Made by a program: the position numbers and the translations under genes. A DNA stretch of 64,000 bases from positions 41,159,820-41,223,819 of the forward strand of contig OZ024724.1 in the NCBI GenBank assembly GCA_964016875.1, given 5' to 3'. The notes below the pieces were generated by a model, which was not told the origin of the DNA, did no database searches, and saw only the letters and a program-made list of their open reading frames with translations. Below are positions 1-10,363 of this stretch, in pieces. Within the stretch, counting starts at the first letter, position 1, and every line of letters begins with the position of its first letter. The stretch comes from Fallopia convolvulus (Eukaryota; Streptophyta; Magnoliopsida; Caryophyllales; Polygonaceae).

Positions 1-460
1 AGACGGTGGAATTCATGATTATTGTTTCTATTGAATGATTTGAACTTAATTGCATGATCAATTTGACATAGAAGGTTTTCTAGGTTAATTGATAAAGGTT
101 ATTAAAGACGGTGTATATTAATAACCACCTTAAGCTTGAATTGCATAAATTCACAATAGATTAGTCAAGGGAAATCGAAATAAGAATGATCAAGGATCAA
201 AACTCATGTTTGCAATGGATACGAAACTAGTTTGATGCTTTTCTCCATATTTGAATTTTTAATCGTTTTACTTGCTTTGTTTTAATTGTTTAGATTTTTA
301 GCTTGAAATCGTAAAAAAACCCCTTCTACTTATTAATATTATTTAAATACGAATAATCTGAGTCCTTGTGGGTTCGACCCTTGCTTCCACTTTACTCAGG
401 TTAGGAGGTTAGGAATAATTCTTTGACAGTGCTTTTACAGCGACATAAAAGTGCTCGTCA
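1..460 (+). mobile_element. 3' part of an LTR from a gypsy-type retrotransposon, cut by the window edge
   Basis: The AT-rich stretch ends in ...gtgctcgtca, a CA terminus typical of LTRs, and carries the phrase gtgggttcgaccctt that recurs near the 3' ends of plant gypsy LTRs, including those later in this window. Copia gag coding sequence begins immediately after base 460, so this LTR probably belongs to an element that inserted into the Copia gag. Its start and its target-site duplication lie outside the window, so family and orientation are tentative. Confidence 0.5.
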
Positions 461-716
461 CTCCTCGCACCAACGCTGGAATTGATCCCGTAAACTCCAG
501 CCGTCCATTGTGCCAAATCTGCGGGAAACCTAGCCACGAGGCTATTAATTGTTGGCAAAGATCGGATTTGTCCGAGTTTCTACCAACCAACCCTATTTAC
601 AACAATCGTGGTGGCGGGCGAAGCAATCGGGGTGGGCGTGGTAGCCGTGGCTCATCGTCACGATCATCGTATAGTGAGGCCAATTCCCAAAATTTTTATG
701 CATATCAGCAGCCTGC
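461..716 (+). pseudogene. Copia gag, C-terminal part with zinc knuckle (split gene)
   Basis: The translation contains CQICGKPSHEAINC, a CX2CX4HX4C zinc knuckle that binds nucleic acid in retroelement Gag proteins. A Gly/Arg/Ser-rich tail (RGGGRSNRGGRGSRG) and then a YAYQQP segment follow. The N-terminal capsid part is missing, cut off by the LTR at 1-460. The frame is broken at 716 by the Athila-like insertion and resumes at 10364 ahead of the protease motif. Coding only runs to base 716; the few codons beyond belong to the inserted LTR. Confidence 0.8.
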
Positions 717-1054
717 TGATACACTATAGTTTGTACAACGTATCTAGGAATTGTTAGCATTAGTCATGATTGGTATAGCATGTTTTTACAAGTGTTTTGT
801 GAAAGTCGAAGTCAAGAGCTAAAGCGAAGAAATTAAGAGTGTAGAGAAGAATTCGAAGAGCTAGGGTGACCAGATAAAGCTTTCTTGTGACGCATCTTTC
901 GGGAGCTAGGGTGACCAGATAAAGCTAAATTTGGTATCATTGGAAAGCTAACTCAAAGAGCTACAATTCATGTTTGTATTGGAAGTTCAAATTCCAACTC
1001 TAAGTGGGTCAAAACCACCTTCGAAAGTACCGCCAAGATGTTGTCAAGAGAAGA

Positions 1055-1165
1055 CTCGCGAGCGCGGTTTACATACCCGCGCCCGAGGTTTCAAGGTTAG
1101 AACAACATCGTCTCAGTTGGGAAAACCGCACTCGCGGTTCACTACCCCGCGCCCGCGGGTGTCAA
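1055..1165 (+). promoter_or_regulatory. GC-rich CGCG-box palindrome cluster in the U3 of element A
   Basis: Within AT-rich LTR sequence lie cgcgagcgcggt, cccgcgcccgagg, ccgcactcgcggtt and ccccgcgcccgcgggt, arranged as two doublets. The 3' LTR repeats the doublets at about 9370-9455. CGCG flanked by C/G fits the vCGCGb site bound by plant CAMTA factors; a regulatory role is inference. The cluster ends about 80 bp before the TATA-like box. Confidence 0.5.
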
Positions 1166-1246
1166 TTTCGGCGATCCGAGATGGAGATTTTCTGATATCT
1201 TTTATTATTTAGTTTCCTTTTCTTTTTGGTACGTGTTTTGAGTTGG

Positions 1247-1255
1247 CTATTTAAG
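1247..1255 (+). promoter_or_regulatory. TATA-like box in the 5' LTR of element A
   Basis: CTATTTAAG occurs here and at the matching place in the 3' LTR (9540-9548). The identical box is at 49591-49599 in LTR F. Conservation across elements supports a core promoter; the transcription start itself is not determined. Confidence 0.55.
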
Positions 1256-1440
1256 CCTTGTTTTCACCTTTTTTAGGATAGCTTCAAACCTATTTTCTAT
1301 TATTCTAGTTTGTATTCTCTCTTCTATGGAGAACTAAACTCCTATAATTCTATTCAAGTTGAAGCTTTCGGATTCAAGTCTACTGTGAGATTCTTTCTCA
1401 AGTTTATTCCTTACAGGTTATTTCAATTCTCTTGTGCTTA

Positions 1441-1598
1441 GGCCTTGTTTCACTTTCCCTCTAAAACAACTTTTCATCTAAAAACTACTTTTAACATTCT
1501 TGAAATTCGTGTAACTCTCTCTATTTTTTACGTTTTTGGAGACATAAAAATTAATTTTTCACTCAAAAACTCCTTTTCATAACAAGTGAAACACACCC
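1441..1598. mobile_element. Tourist-like MITE (PIF/Harbinger type) inside the 5' LTR
   Basis: This 158-bp segment is absent from the 3' LTR of the same element. Its ends are near-perfect inverted repeats (ggccttgtttcactt and, on the other strand, gggtgtgtttcactt). It is flanked by the 3-bp duplication TTA (1438-1440 and 1599-1601), as expected for PIF/Harbinger. It has no coding capacity. Confidence 0.85.
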
Positions 1599-2196
1599 TT
1601 AATTAATATTGATTGTGTTGATTTCTGCTTGGCTGGCCAACTAGTTGGAATTAATACTCTCTATTTCTAGATCTAGGTTTTCTCGTAGCAAAACCTAATC
1701 TTTGTAGCAACTCAATTGATTTAGGACCCGTTGATTATTTGACTCGTTGGAATTCAATTGCATGTATCCTATTTATACTTGTTCTCATTGCTAATATCCT
1801 TATGATTTATGATCGTTTCATGAGTTATTTGGATGTTAAGTTTGCATGTATCGTTGTCATGTTATATTTCTGATCAGGATAGGAATAACAAAGGGAATAA
1901 CTTGTTTGAATCAATTATCAATAACTTGATGAAGAAAGTGGTTGCGTGAATAGGATTACTTTCCTTACTTTGTTAAAAAGCAAACCTTTGATTTGTTTAA
2001 TTGCTTTGCTTGCTTAATTTTTCCTAGTTTTATATTACAATCCAAAATCCCCCCTTTATTACTATTGAGTTGATAATCATATAACTCTGAATTACAAGTG
2101 TCTCTTGGATACGACCCCGACTTACCAGCTATACTAGTTGTATAATTAGGGATTTATATTTTGATTTGGCACGACGACTTTCAACCAGTCAAAATT

Positions 2197-2214
2197 TGGC
2201 ACCGTTGCCGAGGA
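2197..2214 (+). other. Primer-binding site of element A (tRNA-Asp type)
   Basis: tggcaccgttgccgagga lies five bases after the 5' LTR. It differs at two positions from TGGCGCCGTTGCCGGGGA, the complement of the 3' end of plant tRNA-Asp(GUC) used by Athila elements. Both differences are G to A. Confidence 0.85.
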
Positions 2215-2270
2215 CACCTTTTTTAATTCTACGTTTTTATTATTACCAACTCTGGTGTGGACCCTAGTTT

Positions 2271-3881
2271 ATGGTTCACACCCGTGCTACTGATTCTTCT
2301 CTTTTGCCTTTTGATTCAGAGATTGAAAGGACCTTTTCCAGGTTGAGACGTGAAGCTCGGGATCTACTCCGTGAATTGCCTTTCAACTTAAATTCTACTG
2401 AAGCTGAGACAATGGGAGATCAAACTTTGAGGCAGTTGACTGCCCCCAAACTTTCAACAACAACCCTGGCTGTACATTTCCATATGCTGAATCAAGGTGT
2501 CAAGTTTGAGTTGAAGTCCGTGTTAATCCACCTTTTGCCCCACTTCCATGGGATGGGTGGAGAAGACCCTAACAAGCATCTTGCTGAATTTCATCAGGTC
2601 TGCTCTAGTATGAAGCCTGCTGATATAACAGAAGACTAGATCAAGTTGAAGGCGTTTCCGTTCTCTTTAAAGGATTCAGCCAATGAGTGGCTCTACTATC
2701 TTTCTCCAGGCTCCATTAATACATGGACTAAGATAAGAGAAGCATTCTTGGAGAAGTATTTTCCAGCCACCAAACAGAACAGTATGAAGAAGAGCTTGAG
2801 CAATATTGAGCAACAGGCTGGGGAGAGCTTGTATGATTATCATGAGCGCTTCAAGAGGTTGTGTTCTAGTTGCCCATATCATGGGTACTCTAATCAAGAT
2901 CTCGTGCTTTATTTCTTTGGTGGATTGATGGAAGATGAACACAGAATGGTTAATGCGGCTTGTGGTGGAAGCCTAATGAACAAGACACGAGCAGAGGCCC
3001 TTGAACTCTTTTCCGAGCTAGCTGAAAATTCAAGGCACTTCAACAAGAGAACCGACACCAAAGGAGTTAATGATATGGACTCCTCATCTTCTGTTATAAG
3101 ATCTGAGGTGGCGGAATTGAAGGATATGATGAAGAGGTTTATGCTTCAAGGAACTCCCCAATAATTGAAGGCATGTGGAATCTGTGCTAACACTCTTCAC
3201 CCTACTGATGATTGCCCACAACTCCAGGAACCTCATGTTGAGGTCAATGCTGTAGGAGGTTATGAACCTCCTAGACCTCGTTATGACTCTTATTCTAATT
3301 CATACAATCCAAGCTGGAAAGATCATCAAAATTTGATTATGGGAATCAGAATCAGCCTCAATACAATGAACAAGGAGGAAATCAGCAATACAGGCAACCT
3401 TATGCTCCAAGACCTCCAGTTCAGAATCAAAACTCCTCCTTTAATGCAGAAGAGATGTTCATACGACTTGCCAATACGGTTGACCAGTTGGGACAGAACA
3501 CTCAAGCTAGTCTCAAAAACATGGAGACCCAAATCAGTCAACTGACCACTGTTGTGAGTAGACTGCAGGCAAGAGACTCAGGGAAATTACCGGCTCAGCC
3601 CATAAACCCGAGGGAGAACGCGAGCACTATCACACTCAAGAGCGGGAAAGAAATATCACGTAGTGAACCAGAAACAGAGAACCTGCGCCCGCCGGAGGAC
3701 ACCCACGCCTACGACACCTTAACTGAGAGCTCGGAAATCGAACTCGACAAAACCCACAACCGCGGGTCCCCCACTGGCGACCGTTGTTTGGTGGACCGCG
3801 CCCGCGGGTCACCAATCGGCGACCGTGGTTTGGTGAACGGCGCCTGCGGGTCTCCTACCTGCCCATGCGGTGACGATGCTT
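2271..3881 (+). pseudogene. Athila-type gag of element A, broken
   Basis: It starts at MVHTRAT, the usual Athila Gag N terminus, 57 nt after the primer-binding site. The retrotransposon gag domain covers roughly 2520-2960 (LKAFPFSLKDSANEWLYYL, then the ESLYDYHERFKRL region). A zinc knuckle CGICANTLHPTDDC (CX2CX4HX4C) lies near 3177-3220. A coiled region with QISQLTTVVSRLQ and the conserved ITLKSGKE peptide follow. Breaks: an in-frame TAG at 2637 where Trp is expected, a TAA at 3162, a frame change near 3335 and a TAA at 3881. The C-terminal linker contains a 14-residue tandem repeat. Gag would form the virus-like particle; this copy cannot. Confidence 0.88.
3760..3876 (+). repeat. 42-bp GC-rich tandem repeat in the gag-protease linker
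   Basis: Units start at 3760, 3802 and 3844 (the last partial), each opening with cYgcgggtc. They encode a 14-residue unit of the form RGSPxGDRxLVxxA. The units carry the same CGCG palindromes seen in the LTRs, although surrounding gag is AT-rich. Confidence 0.8.
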
Positions 3882-3920
3882 AAAAATTTTTAGAAGACTA
3901 GCGTCCGCGGGAGAACTCCA

Positions 3921-4646
3921 GTGTTCGCCTTTATTCCTATACCCCGCGATGAGTATATTCGTCCTGAGTTTCCTCCCATGAACTCCCAAAGGCCACCCCC
4001 TCTTTTCCCTGAAACACTCAAGGATACAAGGAAGCCAAAGCATGACAAGGAGATCTTTGAGACATTCTCCAAGTGTGAGGTAAATATCCCTATGCTGAAT
4101 CTGATTTAAAGTGTTCCTAGATTTACTAAATTTCTAAAAGAGCTTTGCACAATTAAAAGGAACCAAAAATCAAAAGGGAAACAAAAGGTCAAAATTAGTG
4201 AAAATGTCTCTATTGTACTTCAAAAGCGTTCGCCTAAGAAGTGTAGTGACCCTAGCATGTTCACTATTCCATGTATTATTGGTGACACAATGATTAAAAA
4301 TGCCATTCTAGATTTAGGTGCATCAATTATTGTCATGCCTTCTACTTTGTTTGAGTTTTTAAAACCTGGACCTTTGCAAGACACTAGAACTGTGTTACAA
4401 TTGGCTGATCAATCTAGAGTGTGTCCAAAAGGGATAGTGGAGGATGTGCTTGTTAAATTTAATGGTCTAATTTTCGCTGCTGATTTCTTTGTGTTGGACA
4501 TGGAGTCAATTAAGCATGATAGTCCTATTTTACTAGGAAGGCCTTTCTTAAAAACTGCCAACACTCAGATATATGTGTCTAAAGGATATTTAACAATGGA
4601 ATTTGATGGAAAAGAAGAAAAAATTGATATATTTGATAATTCCTAA
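3921..4646 (+). pseudogene. Retropepsin-type aspartic protease of element A
   Basis: After the conserved Athila segment PPLFPETLKDTRKP and the FxKFLKELCTIKR helix, the protease domain spans about 4255-4580. Its catalytic motif reads LDLGAS (about 4312). The flap-side segment GIVEDVLVKFNGLIFAADF and the C-terminal ILLGRPFLKTA motif are present. An in-frame stop follows MLNLI at 4107. The domain itself is open to the TAA ending at 4646. It would cleave the Gag polyprotein. No reverse transcriptase follows, unlike autonomous Athila elements where pol continues. Confidence 0.88.
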
Positions 4647-4689
4647 GAAATTCCAAATGTCGAGCCAACGACGTTACACAAAGGCGCTG

Positions 4690-4707
4690 CTCGGGAGGCA
4701 ACCCGAG
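4690..4707 (+). other. Conserved hairpin downstream of the protease stop (element A)
   Basis: CTCGGG-aggcaa-CCCGAG forms a 6-bp stem with a 6-nt loop, 43 nt after the stop codon. The same stem and loop occur 44 nt after the protease stop in element B (31859-31876) and 43 nt after it in element D (48049-48066). A GGGAGGCAACCC motif after pol is familiar from Athila/Calypso-like elements. Confidence 0.75.
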
Positions 4708-5595
4708 GTAAGATGTCTTTTCCTTTTTTTTGTTTTTGTTTTAGTTTAGTTTCCCTTTCAATCTTGTTGGGCTAATATGCAGGTACTAGGTTCGAAAGAA
4801 CAATTTTTGGGAAGTTTACTTCTCGAAACCAGGCGTACATGTACTAGACGGCTGCAACCGCGGTTTTTGAAACTGCGGTCGTCGCTGAGACCCGTGCGCG
4901 CGGTCACTGTACACGCGAGATACAAAATTAAAAAAAAAAAAAATCAAAAAAATCAAAAAAAAATCCGAGGCAGTGTGGGCCCTTTCTTTCTACCTACCCT
5001 ACTCCCTCTACACTCCATCTTCTTTCATCTTCTGCCTCTCCTCTTCTACTATTTCTCAAACCTCTATTAAACCACTTTTCTACCCACCACTCCCATTCAC
5101 AACCCACCAATTTTTTTTCTCATACACACCTCAAAATTTTGAGGTGAAAACCCGAAAGAGCGGCTTAGGCAAAAATCAAGGGCCCGGATCGATATTAGGC
5201 TGGGGTAATAAGAGGCTAAAAAGAGTGAAAGTGAGTTGGTGAGCGCATCTATAAAAAATGAAATGAGTGGTTAGGTGAAAACCCGAAAGGCGGCTTAAGC
5301 AAGATAAGTGAAAAAAAAGAGTGCCTAGGAACATTCTTGTTGGGACTTGGAGATTATTGTTATGGGTTTTTACTTTGATCTTTGATATACTGTAATTATG
5401 AGTGATAGGTTGTGCTAGGACTTCAATGTATGCACTTTCATTCTTTACTTGGGTTCGGGTTGTGAGCTTATTTTGAGTGCATTTGAGTTTTAGATTATCT
5501 TCCCTACTACTGTCTATAGACCTTTGTTGCATTGTCGTGTTTGATTTTATTTTGAGCTTACAAGAGGACGAGCAAGGTCTAAGTATGGGGGAATT
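4708..5595 (+). other. Element A 3' non-coding region and polypurine tract
   Basis: No protein domain is seen. It holds a GC-rich palindrome cluster (about 4855-4920), an A-rich run near 4930-4965 and two copies of a gtgaaaacccgaaag phrase (5141-5300) that also occur in element D (47100-47275, reverse orientation). It ends in gaggacgagcaaggtctaag and the polypurine tract tatgggggaatt before the 3' LTR at 5596. Confidence 0.75.
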
Positions 5596-5921
5596 TGATA
5601 CACTGTAGTTTGTACAGCGTATCCAGGACTTGTTAGCATTATTCATGAGTGGTTTAGCATAAGTGTTTTGTGAAAGTAGAAGGCAAGAGCTAAAGCGAAG
5701 GAATCAAGAGTGTAGAGAAGATTTCGAAGTCAAGTGTTGATTTGGAGTTGTTTTGGAACCATTTTCTTGTGACACATCTTTTGGGAGCTACGGTGATCGG
5801 ATAAAGCTAAATTTGTATAATTGGAAAGCTAACTCAAAGAGCTACAATTCATGTTTTTACTGCGAGTCCAAATTCCAACTCTAAGTGGGTTAAAACCACC
5901 TCCAAAAGTACCGCCAGGATG

Positions 5922-5979
5922 CTATCAGGAGAAGACTCGTGACTGCGGTTAACCACGGGCGCGAGTCTTCTCCTGACAG
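5922..5979. repeat. Spacer-free 29-bp fold-back at the CACTA/LTR junction
   Basis: The LTR segment 5922-5950 is followed directly by an imperfect reverse complement of itself (5951-5979, about 24 of 29 bases match), with the dyad at ggtt|aacc. The expected CACTA terminus is missing at this end, so the fold-back replaces it. Confidence 0.7.
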
Positions 5980-8211
5980 GCGCCAACTTACATAATAACA
6001 CAGGCGCCATAGACAATGACAACGAGGACGAGCAAATTGATTTGAAAAAGATACTTAACTCAGATAAAGGACCCCAAACTGCAACAGGTAACAATTCTCT
6101 AAAAGCAATTTGAAGCAATCTCTCCATAAAAATGTGACAATCATGACTTTTCATCCCAATGAGCTTGCAATCATCAATTTTGACGCATCTACTCATATTA
6201 GAAGCATAACCATCAGGAAACTTTAAAGCCTTCACCCAATCAAAAACCTTTTTCTTTTGATCTCTAACCAATGTGTAAATTGACTTTGGTTTTCCACCTA
6301 TATGAGACGAATCTACTTGAAGTTGAGGGCGTCGACAATACTTCCCTTGATCATTTCATGCATTCAAAGTATCCTTAGTCTTTCCAGGGATATCCGTCAC
6401 AGTGTTGAAGACATTATCAAATACTTTTTTCTCAATGTGCATAACATCTAGGTTGTGACGAATCAATAAACGTTTCCAATAAGGAAGTCTCCATAAAATA
6501 CTTTGCTTCATCCGCTTATGAGAACTTCCATATCCGGGAGGTTTGTTATGTGGGTCATCAATAATAGTTGAAAATTGACACACACGTTCCCAAATTTGTT
6601 CTCCCGACAACATTGGGGGTGGTGGGGACCTTTCCACTCGATCAATTACGAAGTCATTCTTAATTTTTCGAAAAGGATGGTTATGTTCCAAAAACGGTTG
6701 TGAACAGTCAAACCAACAAGCCTTTCTACTATGCTCTAAGCGAAATGACTTTGTTCTCTCCATACAGTGTGGACAAGCTAAATTTCCCGCAGTACTCCAT
6801 CCAGACAACATACCATAAGCAAGGAAGTCATTGATCGTCCAAAGTAAAGCTGCACGCATTTTAAAGTATTCTTTCCTTGATGCATCATAAGTGGTTATGC
6901 CACACTCCCACAACTGATGTAACTCATCAACTAGAGGTTGCAAGAACACATCTATTAATTGCTTTGGATTCCGAGGACCTGGAATTATCAATGACAGAAA
7001 CAAGTATTGTCTTTTCATGAACATATAAGGTGGAAGGTTGTAAGGAGTCACAATGACTGGCCAACAAGAATACGTCTTTCCTGATGTACTAAACGTTGCA
7101 AACCCATCAGTGCACAAACCTAAGCGTACATTACGTGGTTCTGAAGCAAAATTAGGATATGTTGCATCCAAATTTTTCCATGCATATCCATGTGAAGGAT
7201 GACTCATAATTCCCTCTTTTGGTACATAACATGCATGCCAAGTCATAGTATGAGCAGTAGCCTCTACTGCATATAATCTTTGTAACTGCGGAGTTAAAAT
7301 ATCGTAAGACTTGGTATGAAATTCCTGAATTTCGAGCACATCTACGCTCATACCTTCCATGGCCACAAAACCTACAAGATTCTGCATCGACGTCATCCTT
7401 CCAATATAGCATACAACCATTAGGACACGTGAATTTTCACCATAGGTAGTTCTAAACTCTCAAACACTTTCTTTATATGGTAGTAATCTTTTGGAATCTT
7501 ATGACCTAAAGGCAACACCTCATCATATAACTGAAGAAAACCATTAAACAAGCTTTCAAACATGTGATGTTCACTTTTCAAACTCAAAAGCCTGGATACA
7601 AAAGACAATAACGTATGTGTCTCACACCCTGGATACACCGATTCATCAGCTGCTTTTAATACATCATAAAAGCGTTGGGAACGCCTAATCTCCTCCTCAG
7701 TCGGAACCGTATCTTCCATCATATCATCATTCACCTCATTTAATATATCAAATGTTTCAACTCCTTAGTCTTGAATACCATCAGTTGGAGCAAAATCAAC
7801 ATTATGATGAAACCATGTTTGAGGAACAAAACTAGGACCTGCAATATCAAATACCATTCTTTCCTCTGAATTCAAGTGCTCATAATAATCTCCTCAATTA
7901 TCCCTTGATATTTCCTCCACATTCAATGGAGGTACAAATGGTTCGACTGGTTCACCATGTGCCGTCCACCAGTAATAGTTAGGAAAAAACCCACTACGCT
8001 ATAAGTGATCTTCAACATCATCCTTTGGCAAAAATTTGCAATTACGACATTTAATACATGGACATTTTATTTTGTCTCCATCCATGAAGTTAACATGGGA
8101 AGTTGCAAACTTTAAGAAGATCTCTACCCCTTTGAAAAATGAAGGCTTAATTTCTCTATTCTCGTACATGTCATACATCCAAGCATGATTATTATCCATT
8201 TTTTTATGCAA
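5980..8211 (-). pseudogene. CACTA TNP2-like transposase, frameshifted and C-terminally truncated
   Basis: Read on the minus strand, the N-terminal transposase-associated domain is at 8211-7999 (CPCIKCRNCKF, preceded by a GVEIFLKFA segment). After a broken stretch, 7734-7420 continues the domain (SFVSRLLSLKSEHHMFESLF). The TNP2 core is at about 7320-6356, with LGLCTDGFATF, NDFLAYGMLSGWSTAGN and LDVMHIEKKVFDN. The next domain (DUF4218-like) begins at about 6215 (KSHDCHIFMERLLQIAFRELL) and is lost near 5980. There are frame changes near 7320 and 7420, and stops between blocks. The protein would cut and paste CACTA ends; this copy is dead. Confidence 0.88.
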
Positions 8212-9359
8212 ATGTCAATACAAATAGATTGTGAATTTTAGATTTGCGCTCATATCACATATTATATGCCTACATATACAACATATGAATAAAAATGTTA
8301 ACTATTTATTCAATTTTATCAAAATATTGTGTTACACAAATTCAAGTAGTTTAATTTAAATCATATTTACCAACAACTTATATACTACATTCTATCAATG
8401 ATTCAATTGAGAACTTCATAAATCAATTACAATTTGAAACCTTAAAATCCAATAGAGTAGTATAGATGAGAAGAGGAAAAATTAAGGTATCATATAAAAA
8501 TCTCAATACTTACCTCAAACCTTGAATAATCTTGATTACATTCAATTGATAAGGAATTGTATATATCAAACAGTTCAATGCTCAACAAAATATGGTATTT
8601 GGAGAAGAAGGGGCGGTACAAGCAGAAGAACAATCTGCGGCGTCATAGGGTTTTCGATCATTATTTTTCTTTTCAACCACGAAATTATAGGGTTTTGTCT
8701 AGCGACGACCCCAATGACGAATTTAGCGACAAATCCAGCGATGACCTCAACGACGACCCCAACGACGGATCCAGCGACAAACGCAACAGGCAACAACAAA
8801 CAATGAAGAATTTAACGTTTTCTCTAATATAATATTTAACGTTTTTACGACCCCTTTTGAAACTTTGTTATGTATAATTTTTAATCGCTATAGTGGTTGC
8901 TACATTAGCGATAAACAATATACTCGTAGCTACTGTTGTCGCTACTTAGCAATGGCGCAACGTTTGTTGCAAAGTTGGATCGAGCAAGGCAACACATCCA
9001 AATTTATGACTTGTAAAGCTACGATTGGTTAAATGCGTCACTATGCTTGTGGGAAATAATGACGATATTGGCGTTGAAGTTCCGTTTGCTGCAAAATTAG
9101 TGATAGAGTTTTCCATACGTTGCTAAATATGTAGCTATCAACAACGATGTGCGCGATGAAAATTTTTGTTGTGGCTATTAGCAATGGATCTAACATGTTT
9201 AATTTTGTCATGTTTACCAATGACATTTGCGACGTCTTTTTACAGTCATAGCTAAATCAGCCACGAATGTTATGATTCATCGTTATTGTCATTGCTAATA
9301 TAGCGATGGATATGTTCCATTGCTAATATCCATCGCTATTTTGATGTTTTCTAGTAGTG
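8212..9359. other. CACTA 5' flank and subterminal repeat region
   Basis: 8212-8530 is AT-rich with no feature recognised. 8690-8800 has repeated gacgaccccaacgac-like triplet phrases. From about 8870 to the end, short motifs of the type tagcgatgg and attgctaat recur in both orientations, as expected for subterminal transposase-binding repeats of CACTA elements. Confidence 0.55.
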
Positions 9360-10363
9360 GTTTACCTACCCGCGCCCGCGGTTTCAAGTTCAGAACAACA
9401 TCGTCTCAGTTGGGAAAACCGCACTCGCGGTTCAATACCCCGTGCCCGCGGGTGTCAATGTCGGCGATCCGAGACGGAGATTTTCAACTATCTTTTATCA
9501 TTTAGTTTCCCTTTCTTTTTGGTACGTGTTTTGAGTTGGCTATTTAAGCCTTGTTTTCACCTTTGTTAGGATAGCTTCAGACCTAATTTCTATTATTCTA
9601 GTTTGTATTCTCTCTTCTATGGAGAACTAAACTCCTAAAATTCTATTCAAGTTGAAGCTTTCGGATTCAAGTCTATTGTGAGATTCTTTCTCAAGTTTAT
9701 TCCTTATAGGTTATTTCAATTCTCTTGTGCTTAATTAATATTAATTGTGTTGATTTCTGCTTGTCCGACCAATTAGTTGGAATTAATACTCTCTATTGCT
9801 AGATCTAGGTTTTCTTGTAGCAAAACCTAATCTTTATAGCAACTCAATTGATTTAGGACCCGTTGGACTAAAATAGTCAAGAAAGAGATTTGAATGCATG
9901 TTGATTGTTTGAGTCGTTGGAATTCAATTGCATGTATCCTACTTATCCTTGTTCTCATTGCTAATACCTTATGATTTATGTTCGTTTCATGAGTTATTTG
10001 GATGTTAAGTTTGCATGTATCATTGCCATGTTATATTTCTGATCATGATAGGAATAACCAAAGGGAATAACTTGTTTGAATCAATAATCAATAACTTGAT
10101 GAAGAAAGTGGATGCTTGAATAGGATTGCTTTCCTTAATCTGATAAAAACCAAACCTTTGCTTTGTTTAATTGCTTTGCTTGCTTAATTTTTCCTAGTTT
10201 TAGATTACAATCCAAAATCCCCCCTTTATTACTATTGAGTTAATAATATAACTCTAAATTACAAGTGTCTCTAGGGTACAACCCCGACTTACTAGCTATA
10301 CTAGTTGTGTAATTAGGAATTTATATTTTGATTTGGCCCGACGACTTTCAGCGAGTCACCTGC

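Larger units (their letters stand above)
717..2191 (+). repeat. 5' LTR of element A
   Basis: It runs from TGATACACTATAG to ...aaccagtca. It includes the MITE at 1441-1598 and a tandem duplication of an agctagggtgaccagat unit (862-884, 905-927) that the 3' LTR lacks. Relative to the 3' LTR it also lacks about 36 bp near 1733. A GC-rich palindrome cluster (about 1055-1165) lies just upstream of a TATA-like box at 1247. Confidence 0.9.
5951..9359 (-). mobile_element. Truncated CACTA (En/Spm-type) DNA transposon
   Basis: The right end reads ...ttttctagtagtg, the reverse complement of CACTACTAGAAAA, followed by gtt (9360-9362), which matches gtt at 5948-5950 and so fits a 3-bp duplication. A TNP2-type transposase lies on the minus strand. 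The left terminal CACTA motif and the transposase 3' end are absent and are replaced by the fold-back at 5951-5979. It sits in the 3' LTR of element A. Confidence 0.85.
717..10358 (+). mobile_element. Element A: Athila-like Ty3/gypsy element, gag-protease only, with two LTRs
   Basis: The LTRs begin TGATACACT (717 and 5596) and end in ...gagtca or ...cagtca (10358 and 2191). The element is flanked by the perfect 5-bp duplication CCTGC. A primer-binding site resembling the tRNA-Asp 3' end follows the 5' LTR, and a polypurine tract (agtatgggggaatt) precedes the 3' LTR. Only Gag and protease remains are found between them; no reverse transcriptase or integrase is visible. The LTRs differ by many substitutions and indels, so the insertion is old. 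It carries two later insertions: a MITE at 1441-1598 and a CACTA element at 5951-9359. Confidence 0.92.
5596..10358 (+). repeat. 3' LTR of element A, interrupted by a CACTA element
   Basis: LTR sequence occupies 5596-5950 and about 9360-10358 (roughly 1.35 kb in sum). It starts TGATACACTGTAG and ends ...gcgagtca, followed by the duplication CCTGC. It retains its CGCG cluster (9370-9455) and the TATA-like box at 9540. Confidence 0.9.

Noticed and set aside
355..400. tRNA-like ggttcgaccc phrase (also near 2110, 45630, 50285)
   Set aside because: It is a conserved phrase near LTR 3' ends; no acceptor stem or anticodon arm surrounds it.
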